Source: Bradyrhizobium sp. (GTDB taxonomy: Bacteria; Pseudomonadota; Alphaproteobacteria; Rhizobiales; Xanthobacteraceae). From it: 58,942 nt of DNA. The DNA lies in the NCBI RefSeq assembly GCF_030697065.1, contig NZ_JAUYQU010000008.1, forward strand, positions 1 to 58,942. The letters are read 5' to 3'. The notes under the pieces are model-generated. The model was not told where the DNA came from, ran no database searches, and saw only the letters and a list, made by a program, of their open reading frames with translations. This document shows, one piece after another, positions 16,790 through 25,582 of this stretch; within the stretch, counting starts at the first letter, position 1, and each line of letters starts with the position of its first letter. The position numbers and the translations under genes are program-made.

Positions 16790-18553
16790 ATGCCCATACG
16801 AGGTATGCTGGCCATTGCGGTCAGCGCCGTGTTTCTGACGGCGCCATGGGTCTTGCCGTCGTTCTATGTCGGAATCTTCGCCTACGCCGGAATTTATGCG
16901 CTGGTCGCCATCGGCCTCGTGCTGTTGCTGCAGGCGGGCCAGATTTCCCTCGGGCAGGGCGCATTCATGGGACTGGGCGCCTACGGCTCGGCGCTGGTGG
17001 CAAGGGCCTATGGGGTCGATACCCTGGTCACGCTGGTACTGAGTGTGAGCGCGACGGCGCTGGTCGCCGCCCTAATCGGGTTCGTCACGCTGCGATTGCG
17101 CGGACATTATCTGCCGCTTGCCACGCTCGCTTACGGCATCGCGCTGGTCAGCGTATTCACGGCCTGGCACGATGTGACGGGCGGCGCCTCCGGTCTCGAC
17201 AAGATCCCGCCGCTGTCGCTGTTCGGCTTCGCGCTCACCGACGACCGGCTCTACAGCCAGTTGATCTGGGCAATCGTATTGTTGGCGGTGCTCGGGATGT
17301 CGCGGCTGCGTGCGTCCAGAACCGGTCGGGCGATCGCCACGCTAGAATCATACGACGGCATGGCGCGGAGCTTTGGCGTCGACACAACCGTGCTGCGGAT
17401 CAAGGTCTTCGTCTTTTCTGCCGTGCTCGCGGCACTCGCGGGTGGCCTCTACGTGCATATGCTCCGTTTCGTTAGCCCGTCGCCGTTCTCGCTGATGACG
17501 TCCTTCAAGGTCTTGATCATGGCCGTGGTTGGGGGACCGCTGAGCGCCGCCGGCGGCGTCATCGGCGCGTTGACACTGGAGAGTGCACAGTGGGCATTGC
17601 AGGATATCCTGGCGCGCTGGGGGGCGACGGGCAATCTGGAAGTCATCGTGTTCGGCATCATCCTGGTGGTGATGCTGCTGAAATGGCCGCTTGGACTGTG
17701 GCCGGCCGTCGAACGGTTCTTGCCCAAGCCGGCGGGCCGCAGCAGCGATGGCGAAGGTCTTGCGCGGACGGTGATGAAGGAAGACCGGCAGGCGGTGTTA
17801 CTGCGGCTGCAGGGAATTGGCATTCGCTTTGGCGGTTTGCAGGCGCTCGACGCAGTCGACATGGAGCTGCGGCGGGGCGAGTTCGTCGGATTGATCGGAC
17901 CTAACGGCGCCGGTAAGACGACCTTGTTCAGCATCATTTCCGGCCTGCTGCATCCGACCAACGGCAGCGTGTTGTTGTCGAATGAAAAGTTGCCCGCGAG
18001 CCATTCCATCGTGCGGCGCGGTATGGCGCGAACCTTCCAGCACGTCCAACTGGTGCCAGAACTCACCGTCATCGAAAACGTCGCGCTGGGCGCCTATTGG
18101 CGAACGCAAGCGGGTTTCCTGCGCGGGCTGTTTGCGCTTGATAATGCCGAGAACCAGCGGGTGCTGGCCACCGCACGGCTGGCCCTTGAACGTGTCGGAT
18201 TGAGCGCCGAGGCCGAGTTGGCAACGGCGAGCCTTCCGCTGGGCAAGCAGCGTATTGTCGAGATCGCGCGGGCGTTGGCTGCCGATCCACAGATCCTTCT
18301 CCTCGATGAACCTGCAGCGGGCCTCCGCTTCTCCGAAAAATTGACGCTTGTAAGAGTTCTGCGCCAGCTTCAGGCGGAGCACGTCACGATCCTTCTGGTC
18401 GAGCATGACATGGAACTGGTGATGGGGTGTGTCGAGCGGCTGGTGGTGCTCGATCGCGGCCGGATCATCGCGGAAGGTGCTCCTTCGGAAGTGCAGGCCA
18501 ACCCGGCTGTGATCGCGGCATATCTCGGTGGTTCACGTGACAAAGCTGCTTGA
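16790..18553 (+). CDS. Fused ABC permease-ATPase (LivM-LivG)
   Basis: 587 residues. The ATG at 16790, with GGAGGGG eight bases before it, is preferred to an earlier in-frame start. Residues about 1-310 are a LivM-type permease (AGQISLGQGAFMGLGAYGSALVA region). From about 330 a LivG-type ATPase follows, with Walker A GPNGAGKTT (about 369-377), signature-like LPLGKQR and Walker B LLLDEPAAG (about 503). The frame is continuous with no stop, so this is a genuine fusion; an internal ATG near 17773 could give a free LivG. It overlaps the LivF gene downstream. Confidence 0.88.
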   Translation: MPIRGMLAIAVSAVFLTAPWVLPSFYVGIFAYAGIYALVAIGLVLLLQAGQISLGQGAFMGLGAYGSALVARAYGVDTLVTLVLSVSATALVAALIGFVTLRLRGHYLPLATLAYGIALVSVFTAWHDVTGGASGLDKIPPLSLFGFALTDDRLYSQLIWAIVLLAVLGMSRLRASRTGRAIATLESYDGMARSFGVDTTVLRIKVFVFSAVLAALAGGLYVHMLRFVSPSPFSLMTSFKVLIMAVVGGPLSAAGGVIGALTLESAQWALQDILARWGATGNLEVIVFGIILVVMLLKWPLGLWPAVERFLPKPAGRSSDGEGLARTVMKEDRQAVLLRLQGIGIRFGGLQALDAVDMELRRGEFVGLIGPNGAGKTTLFSIISGLLHPTNGSVLLSNEKLPASHSIVRRGMARTFQHVQLVPELTVIENVALGAYWRTQAGFLRGLFALDNAENQRVLATARLALERVGLSAEAELATASLPLGKQRIVEIARALAADPQILLLDEPAAGLRFSEKLTLVRVLRQLQAEHVTILLVEHDMELVMGCVERLVVLDRGRIIAEGAPSEVQANPAVIAAYLGGSRDKAA

Positions 18554-19292
18554 GGTCGTAAACTTGACCGTGAGCTACGGCGCCGGCACCGCTATCGACG
18601 GCGTGAGCTTCGATGTCGCGCGCGGCGAGTTCGTAACGTTTATCGGTCCCAACGGAGCAGGCAAGACGACGCTGCTCAACAGCCTGATGGGCGTGCTGCA
18701 GCAGAATTCGGGCTCGGTGACGTTCAACGGCGAAGAACTCAAGGCGCTGCGGCCGGAAGCCAGGGTCGCGCGCGGAATCGTCATCGTGCCGGAACGGCGC
18801 GAGCTGTTTCCAGGCCTCAGCGTCGAGGATCATCTGCGGCTCGGCGCCTTCCTGTTGCGCGGGAGGGGGCGCGCCGCCATGACGGCGGCACTGGAGCGAA
18901 TTTACGAGCTGTTGCCGAAGCTGGGCGAGCGAAGGCGCCAGCTCGCCGGCACGCTCTCCGGCGGCGAGCAGCAAATGGTGGCGGTCGGCCGCGCGCTGAT
19001 GGCCGAGCCGCAGCTGCTGATGCTGGACGAGCCGTCGACCGGTCTGGCGCCGCGGGTGACCGAGGAGATTTTCGAGGCGATCGACCGGTTGAAGGCCGAC
19101 GGCATGACGGGCATTCTCGTGGAGCAGAACGCACACTTGGCGCTTTCGGTCGCCGACCGTGGCTTCGTGCTCGAAGTCGGCAGCGTCGTGGCCTTCGGGC
19201 CGGCCCAGGAGCTTCGCAACGATCCGCGCGTGCTCGCAGCTTATATCGGCGGTGGCGATCGTTATCGCGACACCGGCGCCTCCGGCATCTAG
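18537..19292 (+). CDS. livF: ABC transporter ATP-binding protein, LivF type
   Basis: 251 residues. Walker A GPNGAGKTT, signature LSGGEQQM, Walker B LMLDEPSTGL and the switch region VEQNAHLAL are all intact. The start is taken as the GTG at 18537, with GGTGG before it; a GTG at 18528 adds three residues. The gene overlaps the end of the LivM-LivG fusion, so translation is coupled. It energises uptake together with the fused LivG domain. Confidence 0.92.
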   Translation: MTKLLEVVNLTVSYGAGTAIDGVSFDVARGEFVTFIGPNGAGKTTLLNSLMGVLQQNSGSVTFNGEELKALRPEARVARGIVIVPERRELFPGLSVEDHLRLGAFLLRGRGRAAMTAALERIYELLPKLGERRRQLAGTLSGGEQQMVAVGRALMAEPQLLMLDEPSTGLAPRVTEEIFEAIDRLKADGMTGILVEQNAHLALSVADRGFVLEVGSVVAFGPAQELRNDPRVLAAYIGGGDRYRDTGASGI

Positions 19293-19320
19293 AATCCCGC
19301 AACCGAGAGAAGGAAAACTC

Positions 19321-19716
19321 ATGTCACGTACCGTCATCGTTCCGCCCACGGGCCTACGTCCCGGCATTCCCTATTCGCCGGCCATCCGCTGGGACAAGCT
19401 GTTGTTCATCTCGGGACAAACCGGCTCGGACCCGGTGACGCGGGCCTTTCCTGAAGACATCAAGGCGCAGACGCGGATTGCGCTCGACAATCTCAAGGTG
19501 TTGGCGGAGGCCGGCGGCGCGTCGTTCAAGACCGCCCTGAAGATGACCATTCACATGACCGATATGCTGAACGAATTCGCCGCGATGAACGAAGTGTTCC
19601 GCGAGTATTTTCCAAAGGATCCGCCGTCGCGCACGACGGTCGGCGTCGCTCATCTGGCGCGAACCGGATTGAAAATAGAGATCGACATGATCGCCGCGGT
19701 TAAAGATGGCGTCTAG
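19321..19716 (+). CDS. RidA-family deaminase, canonical type
   Basis: 131 residues, ATG after GAGAAGGA. The RidA fold is clear: LLFISGQTGSDPVT, LKVLAEAGGASFKTALKMTIHMTDM, and a C-terminal PSRTTVGVAHL that keeps the substrate-binding arginine (Arg104). Related proteins hydrolyse enamines or imines; 2-aminomuconate deaminases of aminophenol-type pathways belong to the same superfamily. A deamination step after ring cleavage is therefore a reasonable inference. It overlaps the amidohydrolase gene by 11 bases. Confidence 0.88.
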   Translation: MSRTVIVPPTGLRPGIPYSPAIRWDKLLFISGQTGSDPVTRAFPEDIKAQTRIALDNLKVLAEAGGASFKTALKMTIHMTDMLNEFAAMNEVFREYFPKDPPSRTTVGVAHLARTGLKIEIDMIAAVKDGV

Positions 19717-21307
19717 GGCCGCTACCACGCTGTTGCGGAACGGCCGGCTGGCCGTTGCCGCTGGCCGCGGCCGGGAGCACGACAGCCTCCTGGTCGAAGA
19801 CGGTCGCATTCGCTGGATCGGCCAACGTAGCGACGCGCCTTCCGCCGATCGCGTTATCGACCTGCAGGATAGCCGCTTGGTGGCGGGCCTGACGGACGCC
19901 CACCTCCATCTGTTCATGCGCGCCCAAGAACTCACGAACCTCGAACTCGGTCCGGAGGCAGCGACCGTCGCTGCATTGCTCGAGCGGGTGCGCCGTGCGA
20001 GTGCTGCCGCGGGGCGCAACGAATGGGTGATGTCGGCCGACTACAGCGAGCAATTCCTTGCCGAACAGCGGCACCCGACGCGCGAGGAATTGGATGCAGT
20101 GAGCGGCGGCCGGCCCATCCTTTTACGCCGTACCGGGGGCCATCTCTCCGTAGCCAATTCCGCGGCCCTGTCGCTTGCCGGTTTTGACGTCGGTACGGCC
20201 GATCCGGTGGGTGGCACCATCGAGCGCGAGAACGGGCGGCTCACCGGGGTTCTTACCGAGAATGCGGCCGATACCGTCGCTGCATTGATGCCGCCGCCGG
20301 CCCCGGCACGCATGATCGCCGCCATCCGGCAGGTTGCGCAGGAGTGTCTGCGCTACGGGATGGTTGCTGCAGTCGAGGCGGCCGTCGGCTTCAACACTGG
20401 ATTCGAGACTGAATGGAATATCTGGAACGAACTGCGCGATGGCGGCGGCCTGCCGTTGCGCATGGGGTTCATGCTGCGGATCGACCCGGCTTCCGCCAGA
20501 CAGCGAGGCCTCGTGCCCTCGGATACCGACGATCGCTGGCAGGTGAACACTCTGAAATTTTTTGTCGATGGTATCATCGGTGCGCGTACCGCGGCGTTCT
20601 CGGAACCCTATGCCGACCGTGACACCTGCGGCCTGTTCATGGAAGATACCGCCGGCCTACGCGCCAAGGTGACCGAAGCGCATGCGGCGGGGTGGCAATT
20701 GGCGGCGCATGTGATCGGCGATCGCGGCATTGCCAATTGGCTCGATTGTCTAGAGGCCGCACAGCTTGCAGCACCTCGCGCCGGCGCGCGCCATCGGCTG
20801 GAGCATTTTGCGGTTCCGGCGGCGAACGCGACGGCCCGGGTGCGCGCGTTGGGCGCAATCGTGGTTCCGCAATATGGCTTTCTGCACCGGCTCGGGGCTT
20901 CGTTTGCCGAGGCCGTGGGACCATCGCGGGCTCAGCGCCTCTATCCCGGCTCCAGTCTGCGCAAAGCTGGGATCGTGATAGCCGGAAGTTCAGATCACCC
21001 CATCGGACCACTGTCGCCGTATCTCGGCATCGCTACGGCGATCAGCCGCGCGACCTCGGCGGGATTTGTTCTCAACGAAGCCGAGGCGCTTTCACCGCAG
21101 GCGGCGCTTGAGACCTATACCGAGGGCGGCGCGTTCGCGATGGGCCATGAAAACAGGCGCGGGCGCATTGCCGTCGGGGCATTGGCCGATTTCGCCGTTC
21201 TCGATTGCGACATTCTGGAAAGCGCGCCGCCTGCGATTGCCGATACGAAGGCGCGGTTGACTTTCATTGCAGGCGAGATCGCCTGGTCCGATGGAACGCT
21301 GTCCTGA
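19706..21307 (+). CDS. Amidohydrolase family protein (YtcJ-like)
   Basis: 533 residues. The HxH metal motif DAHLHLF (His66, His68), AHVIGDRG, HRLEHF and SSDHPIGP define the amidohydrolase-3 / YtcJ-like group with a TIM-barrel metal centre. Substrates of the group are amides, formamides or cyclic C-N bonds, mostly unassigned. Here it may release an amine from the imported compound or open a lactam or lactone intermediate. It overlaps the RidA gene, and 49 bases separate it from the aldehyde dehydrogenase start. Confidence 0.88.
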   Translation: MASRAATTLLRNGRLAVAAGRGREHDSLLVEDGRIRWIGQRSDAPSADRVIDLQDSRLVAGLTDAHLHLFMRAQELTNLELGPEAATVAALLERVRRASAAAGRNEWVMSADYSEQFLAEQRHPTREELDAVSGGRPILLRRTGGHLSVANSAALSLAGFDVGTADPVGGTIERENGRLTGVLTENAADTVAALMPPPAPARMIAAIRQVAQECLRYGMVAAVEAAVGFNTGFETEWNIWNELRDGGGLPLRMGFMLRIDPASARQRGLVPSDTDDRWQVNTLKFFVDGIIGARTAAFSEPYADRDTCGLFMEDTAGLRAKVTEAHAAGWQLAAHVIGDRGIANWLDCLEAAQLAAPRAGARHRLEHFAVPAANATARVRALGAIVVPQYGFLHRLGASFAEAVGPSRAQRLYPGSSLRKAGIVIAGSSDHPIGPLSPYLGIATAISRATSAGFVLNEAEALSPQAALETYTEGGAFAMGHENRRGRIAVGALADFAVLDCDILESAPPAIADTKARLTFIAGEIAWSDGTLS

Positions 21308-21356
21308 GCAAAGAGAGATCGACCTTGGTTCCGAAAGACAAAAAATGGAGCGCGGC

Positions 21357-22895
21357 ATGAACAAGCTTCTGGCCGACGATGAACTGACGGGCAATCTGCT
21401 GAAGGCGGCGCAATATCTGAAGCGCTTCAGAAGTTCGCCGGTTGCGCACCGCATCGCCGGGGAAGCGGTGCCGAGCAGCGAAACCTTCGACAATCTCGAT
21501 CCGAACGATAACTCGGTGCTCTGCAAGGTAGCGTCCGGCGGCGTTGCTGAGATCGACCGCGCTGCCCGCGCGGCAGAAGAGGCCTTTCAGGTTTGGAAAG
21601 CCGTGCCGGGCGAGAAGCGTCGTGGGCTGTTGCACAAGATAGCCGACACGATCGAGGCCCGCGCCGAGGAAATCGCGCTGGTGGAAAGCGTCGATAGCGG
21701 CCAGGCGATCCGCTATATGTCGAAAGCAGCACTTCGCGGCGCAGAAAACTTCCGGTTCTATGCGGACAAGGCGCCGGGCGCCTCCGATGGCCTATCGATG
21801 CCAACCGAGACGCACCTCAACTACACCGTTCGGCACCCGATCGGACCGGTTGGCGTCATCACGCCATGGAACACGCCTTTCATGTTGTCGACCTGGAAGA
21901 TCGCGCCGGCGCTTGCTGCCGGTTGCACCATCGTTCACAAGCCGGCGGAATGGAGTCCACTGTCGGCGGTCATCCTGTCCGAAATCATGAGCGAAGTGTT
22001 CGAAGGGGCAGGCCTCCCGAAAGGCATTGTCAATCTGGTTCACGGCTTCGGCGAGAGTGCGGGCAAGGCGCTGACCGAGCATCCGTCCATCAAGGCCATC
22101 GCCTTTGTCGGCGAGTCCGTTACCGGCAGCCACATCATGGCGCAGGGGGCTCCGACGCTGAAGCGCGTTCACTTCGAGTTGGGCGGCAAAAATCCGGTGA
22201 TCGTGTTCGATGATGCGGATCTCGACCGCGCCCGCGATGCGGTGCTGTTCATGATCTACAGCCTGAATGGACAGCGCTGCACGTCGTCGAGCCGGGCCTT
22301 GGTGCAGCGCTCGATCTACGACAAGTTCGCCGAAGAACTCAAGGCGCGGGTCGAGAAGATCAGGGTCGGGCACCCGCTTGACCCGGCAACCGAGATCGGG
22401 CCGCTGATCCACGCACGGCATGTCGAGAAGGTGCTGAGCTATGCGGAGCACGCCAGAAACGACGGCGCTGAGATCGCCACCGGCGGTACCCGCGCGCTGG
22501 ACGGCAAGGGCAATTTTGTCTGTCCAACCCTGTTCACCGGCGCCGCCAATTCCATGCGGATCGCGCAGGAGGAAATCTTCGGGCCCGTGCTGACCGTCAT
22601 TCCCTTCGAGGACGAAGCGGACGCCTTGCGCATCGCCAACGACGTGCGTTACGGGCTGGCCGCCTATATCTGGACCAGAGACGTCGGCCGCGCCCATCGG
22701 ATCGCGCAGGGCGTTGAAGCCGGCATGGTGTGGGTCAATTCGGAGAATGTACGCCATCTCCCGACACCGTTCGGCGGCGTCAAGGCCAGCGGCATCGGCC
22801 GCGACGGTGGCGACTACGCTTTCGAAATCTACATGGAGCAGAAGAATATCGCCATTGGCCTCGACAAGCACCGCGCGCCGAAGATCGGCGTCTAG
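21357..22895 (+). CDS. Aldehyde dehydrogenase (muconic-semialdehyde type)
   Basis: 512 residues. The ATG at 21357, with GGAG six bases upstream, is chosen over in-frame starts at 21267 and 21345. Catalytic features are Asn172 in TPWNTPF, Glu274 in FELGGKNP and Cys308 in GQRCTSSSR. The overall pattern resembles NAD-dependent dehydrogenases of meta-cleavage pathways (HpaE / AmnC / DmpC group). It would oxidise the semialdehyde made by the dioxygenase to a dicarboxylate. Confidence 0.88.
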   Translation: MNKLLADDELTGNLLKAAQYLKRFRSSPVAHRIAGEAVPSSETFDNLDPNDNSVLCKVASGGVAEIDRAARAAEEAFQVWKAVPGEKRRGLLHKIADTIEARAEEIALVESVDSGQAIRYMSKAALRGAENFRFYADKAPGASDGLSMPTETHLNYTVRHPIGPVGVITPWNTPFMLSTWKIAPALAAGCTIVHKPAEWSPLSAVILSEIMSEVFEGAGLPKGIVNLVHGFGESAGKALTEHPSIKAIAFVGESVTGSHIMAQGAPTLKRVHFELGGKNPVIVFDDADLDRARDAVLFMIYSLNGQRCTSSSRALVQRSIYDKFAEELKARVEKIRVGHPLDPATEIGPLIHARHVEKVLSYAEHARNDGAEIATGGTRALDGKGNFVCPTLFTGAANSMRIAQEEIFGPVLTVIPFEDEADALRIANDVRYGLAAYIWTRDVGRAHRIAQGVEAGMVWVNSENVRHLPTPFGGVKASGIGRDGGDYAFEIYMEQKNIAIGLDKHRAPKIGV

Positions 22896-22922
22896 CATTT
22901 TCAATCAACCGGGGTGTCCGCC

Positions 22923-23747
22923 ATGAGTAACCGACTACCTGCATTCGATCCGAATCTCTTGGCTGCCGTCGGGGCAGGAGCCAAGATTTATGAATTGTCG
23001 CATGCGATGGCGCCGTCTATGCCGGTATATCACCAGCACATTCCGTATTCCCTGGCGCTGCACCGGCGTCATGGAGATCCGCATCCTGCAAAGCGGATGG
23101 ATGGCTCCAGTTTCGCCAATGAGGTGATCGTGACTTCGGGGCACTCCGGAACCCACATCGACGCGCTCGGCCATTTTTCCCGCGACGGCTGTCTGCATGG
23201 CGGCATCAAGGTTTCGGAGGTTGAAACCCGCGATGGCTACCGCCAGCATAATGCAGCGGACATTCCACCGATCCTGCAAGGCGCTGTCGTGATCGATGTC
23301 GCCGCCGCGAAGGGCGTGGATTGCCTGCAGCCGTCCGAAGAGATTTCGATCGCTGATCTGGAGAAGGCGCTGGTTTACGCCAAGGCCAAAATTCAACCCG
23401 GCGATGCCGTGCTGATCCGTACCGGCTGGGCGCGGTACTGGTCCGACCCGGAAATGTTCATTGGTCGGAAAGGTGGCATGCCGGGACCGGGCGAGAAGGC
23501 GGCGCGATGGCTGGTCGAACGTGGCGCCACGCTCGTCGGATCTGACACCCCAGGCTACGAATGCCTGCCTACCCCGGGTGTCTCCGTGCATGCGATCATG
23601 CTGGTCGACGAGGGCATCCACATCATGGAGAATCTCAATCTGGACGAGGTCGGTTCATTACGCCGTCCGCGCGTTCTGTTCGTTGCACTGCCGCTTCGGC
23701 TTTCAGGCAGCACCGGTTCGCCGATCCGCCCAATCGCCATCGCCTGA
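22923..23747 (+). CDS. Cyclase-family (kynurenine-formamidase-like) metal hydrolase
   Basis: 274 residues. The signature HSGTHIDALGHF matches the HxGTHxDxxxHF metal site of the PF04199 cyclase family. Further conserved parts are VLIRTGWARYW and SDTPGYE. Family members hydrolyse N-formyl amides, lactones or cyclic amides. It is the last gene of the island operon, 27 bases after the dehydrogenase. The ATG at 22923 is preferred over a GTG nine bases earlier. Confidence 0.85.
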   Translation: MSNRLPAFDPNLLAAVGAGAKIYELSHAMAPSMPVYHQHIPYSLALHRRHGDPHPAKRMDGSSFANEVIVTSGHSGTHIDALGHFSRDGCLHGGIKVSEVETRDGYRQHNAADIPPILQGAVVIDVAAAKGVDCLQPSEEISIADLEKALVYAKAKIQPGDAVLIRTGWARYWSDPEMFIGRKGGMPGPGEKAARWLVERGATLVGSDTPGYECLPTPGVSVHAIMLVDEGIHIMENLNLDEVGSLRRPRVLFVALPLRLSGSTGSPIRPIAIA

Positions 23748-24273
23748 GCAGGCAAGGTCGTGCCTTTAGGCGCAATGCGCTGTTGCCGAAGCAACACAGC
23801 CGAATCCCAGATTGTCGGCGGGCACGCAGGCGGGCTGTTGAGGAATACCTATAGGTTTATCATCGGATGGCGGCTTGGCTCATGGCGGACGTTTTGATTG
23901 TCCAATGTTGCTTTCCGGCTCGACCCAGAGGCAACTGCGCATCACGAACCGCTTACCGTGGTTGCAAGTCGTAGCTTTTTTTGGACGGTGGGAACATTCA
24001 ATGAAATCAACCTCGCAGGGAGGAGTGATGATCCGCCCCTTGCGATTTGCGCGCAGCGTTTCACTGTTTCACTATCTGACTCGAAACAGCAATCCATTTT
24101 GAAACAGGCAAGGAAACGGGACGGAAGTACACCGCATTTGCCCACGGTCGCAAGCTACGGTTTCAGCGCTGATTGGGGAGAATACCGGCGAATGAAGATG
24201 TACAGCTCTCCGGCGTAACGCGCTGATTTTGCTGTGCGTTCCGAACGATGGCGAACAAGGGAGAACAGTATAC
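23748..24273. other. Gene-poor island boundary
   Basis: No convincing coding sequence is seen. The stretch has lower GC than its neighbours and contains the right copy of the diverged repeat (23881-24011). An open frame at 23898-24218 has a non-ATG start and no recognisable motif. Confidence 0.5.
23881..24011 (+). repeat. Diverged direct repeat, right copy at the edge of the catabolic island
   Basis: This is the partner of 8322-8465, in the same orientation. Together the two copies bracket the dihydroxyphthalate-decarboxylase-like gene through the cyclase gene. Confidence 0.5.
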
Positions 24274-24363
24274 TGGCGGAAGGGGTGGGATTCGAACCCA
24301 CGGTACCCTTGCAGGCACGCCGGTTTTCAAGACCGGTGCCTTAAACCGCTCGGCCACCCTTCC
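24274..24363 (-). tRNA. tRNA-Ser (anticodon UGA)
   Basis: A 90-base cloverleaf on the minus strand. The acceptor stem GGAAGGG pairs with CCCTTCC and is followed by an encoded GCCA end (CCA at 24276-24274). It has the long variable arm of class II tRNAs, the T-loop GGGTTCGAATCC, and an anticodon loop CTTGAAA that reads UGA. Its 3' end faces the catabolic island, the usual orientation for an integration target. Confidence 0.97.
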
Positions 24364-24657
24364 AAATCCATGATTTTAGTCGCTTAGCGCAGGGCGGTGC
24401 CGAACGCAACGCGAACTTGGGCGCGACATGGACCCGACCGGTCTGGCGAGAATCAATTGCCGTGGACCCGCGACGGGCAGGGCGATGGTTCGCGCGGTGG
24501 AGGTGAAATGAACGAACTCGTTGAATGGGCCGCTGATGCGGGCATTTTGCCTCTCAAGCATTGTCAGCGAGATGAGTCCGCAAAGCTGAGGACCTTGGCA
24601 CGGCCGATTTGCCGGCATAGATGACCTTTAACTTATCTGCGATTCAGGATGTGTCTC

Positions 24658-25239
24658 ATGCGGTGGTTCCTGGGAACCCTTTTGGCTTTGATCATTGCGG
24701 TTGGAATCTACCTTGGATCAGCTGTGGTCTCCCTGGCCCGTTTGGCCGAAGCGGCGAAGGCGGCAGACGCTGCGGAAGTTCTTGCCAGGACGGACGTTGT
24801 CCGCCTGCGCCGGTCGCTGGTGGATCAGATCGTGTCCGCCTATTTGAAGCAATTGGGCCGTGACCGCCCGGTAAAGCCACTGGAGCGGCTGGCCGCCAAT
24901 ACCTACGGGGCTTCTGTCGCCGATGCGATGATCGCCAGAATGTTGACCGCGGAAAATCTGACCGACCTCTTGAACAAGGGCGCCATCAACTCGGACGGCA
25001 ACGCGATTGCGAGGATGCGAAGCCTCAGCGAGCTCGACACTTCGAACGTCCTCGAAACGTTGAGGGGCATGTCGCTCATCAAGCCGGTCGAGCTGATGTT
25101 CTCGCTGGGAGAGGGCGAGAACGCCGGCGGCGTCAGCCTTCATTTCGAAGGGGACGGCTGGAAGCTTTCCGGGATACAGCTGCCGAGCGCTGCCGTTCAG
25201 GTGCTGGCCCAAAACCTCATCAACAAAAGGGCCGGCTGA
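24658..25239 (+). CDS. DUF2939-like membrane-anchored protein
   Basis: 193 residues. The start is taken at ATG 24658, with AGGA eight bases before it; an ATG three codons earlier is too close to the site. An N-terminal hydrophobic anchor (MRWFLGTLLALIIAVGIYL) is followed by a soluble domain with DAAEVLARTDVVRLRRSL, the general pattern of DUF2939 proteins, whose function is unknown. It stands alone just past the tRNA. Confidence 0.75.
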   Translation: MRWFLGTLLALIIAVGIYLGSAVVSLARLAEAAKAADAAEVLARTDVVRLRRSLVDQIVSAYLKQLGRDRPVKPLERLAANTYGASVADAMIARMLTAENLTDLLNKGAINSDGNAIARMRSLSELDTSNVLETLRGMSLIKPVELMFSLGEGENAGGVSLHFEGDGWKLSGIQLPSAAVQVLAQNLINKRAG

Positions 25240-25308
25240 AGATCACCTTCCAGCAATCCCGGCCGAAGCGCTGGCGTTGGGTATAGAGCCGGGATCCGGC
25301 CGCTGGTC

Positions 25309-25407
25309 CTAAGCGAACGCGAAAGCCAGCAAGCTCGAGCACAGCAGCACGAAGCCGGCTGCAGTCAAAGCGAGGAAACCGTCGGACACCAAGTCATGAT
25401 TACGCAT
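25309..25407 (-). CDS. Small membrane protein, 32 residues
   Basis: ATG at 25407 with AGGT nearby. A short polar N-terminus is followed by a hydrophobic helix (LALTAAGFVLLCSSLLAFAF) that runs to the stop. Composition and length fit a single-pass small membrane protein. It lies close to a second such gene on the same strand. No family recognised. Confidence 0.45.
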   Translation of the reverse strand: MRNHDLVSDGFLALTAAGFVLLCSSLLAFAFA

Positions 25408-25492
25408 GTTGCACCTGCTACTCTCGAAGCTGGTCCGAATTGATTAAAACTTTCGGAATCCGCTTTCTGAAAAGAGGCGGTCATCGCCGAGG

Positions 25493-25582
25493 TCACGCCC
25501 TCGAACGAAAACCCTCAAATGCGTGGGCAAGGAAAATGCCGGCGCTCAACAGACCCAAAACCGCTGTAACCGTCTCAATCAT
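25493..25582 (-). CDS. Small membrane protein, 29 residues
   Basis: ATG at 25582 with GAAGGA about nine bases upstream. The product has one hydrophobic helix (IETVTAVLGLLSAGIFLA) followed by a short basic tail (FEGFRSRA), the expected topology for a bacterial small membrane protein. It lies 85 bases before the other small membrane gene, so the two may be co-transcribed. Confidence 0.5.
   Translation of the reverse strand: MIETVTAVLGLLSAGIFLAHAFEGFRSRA

Noticed and set aside
23898..24218. Open frame of 106 codons in the right island boundary
   Set aside because: It has a non-ATG start and odd composition, and it lies over the diverged repeat, whose left copy has no matching frame.
8287..24273. 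Integrase or transposase for the catabolic island
   Set aside because: None found in any frame. I also found no exact duplicate of the tRNA-Ser 3' end at the left side, so mobility is only suggested by the diverged repeats.
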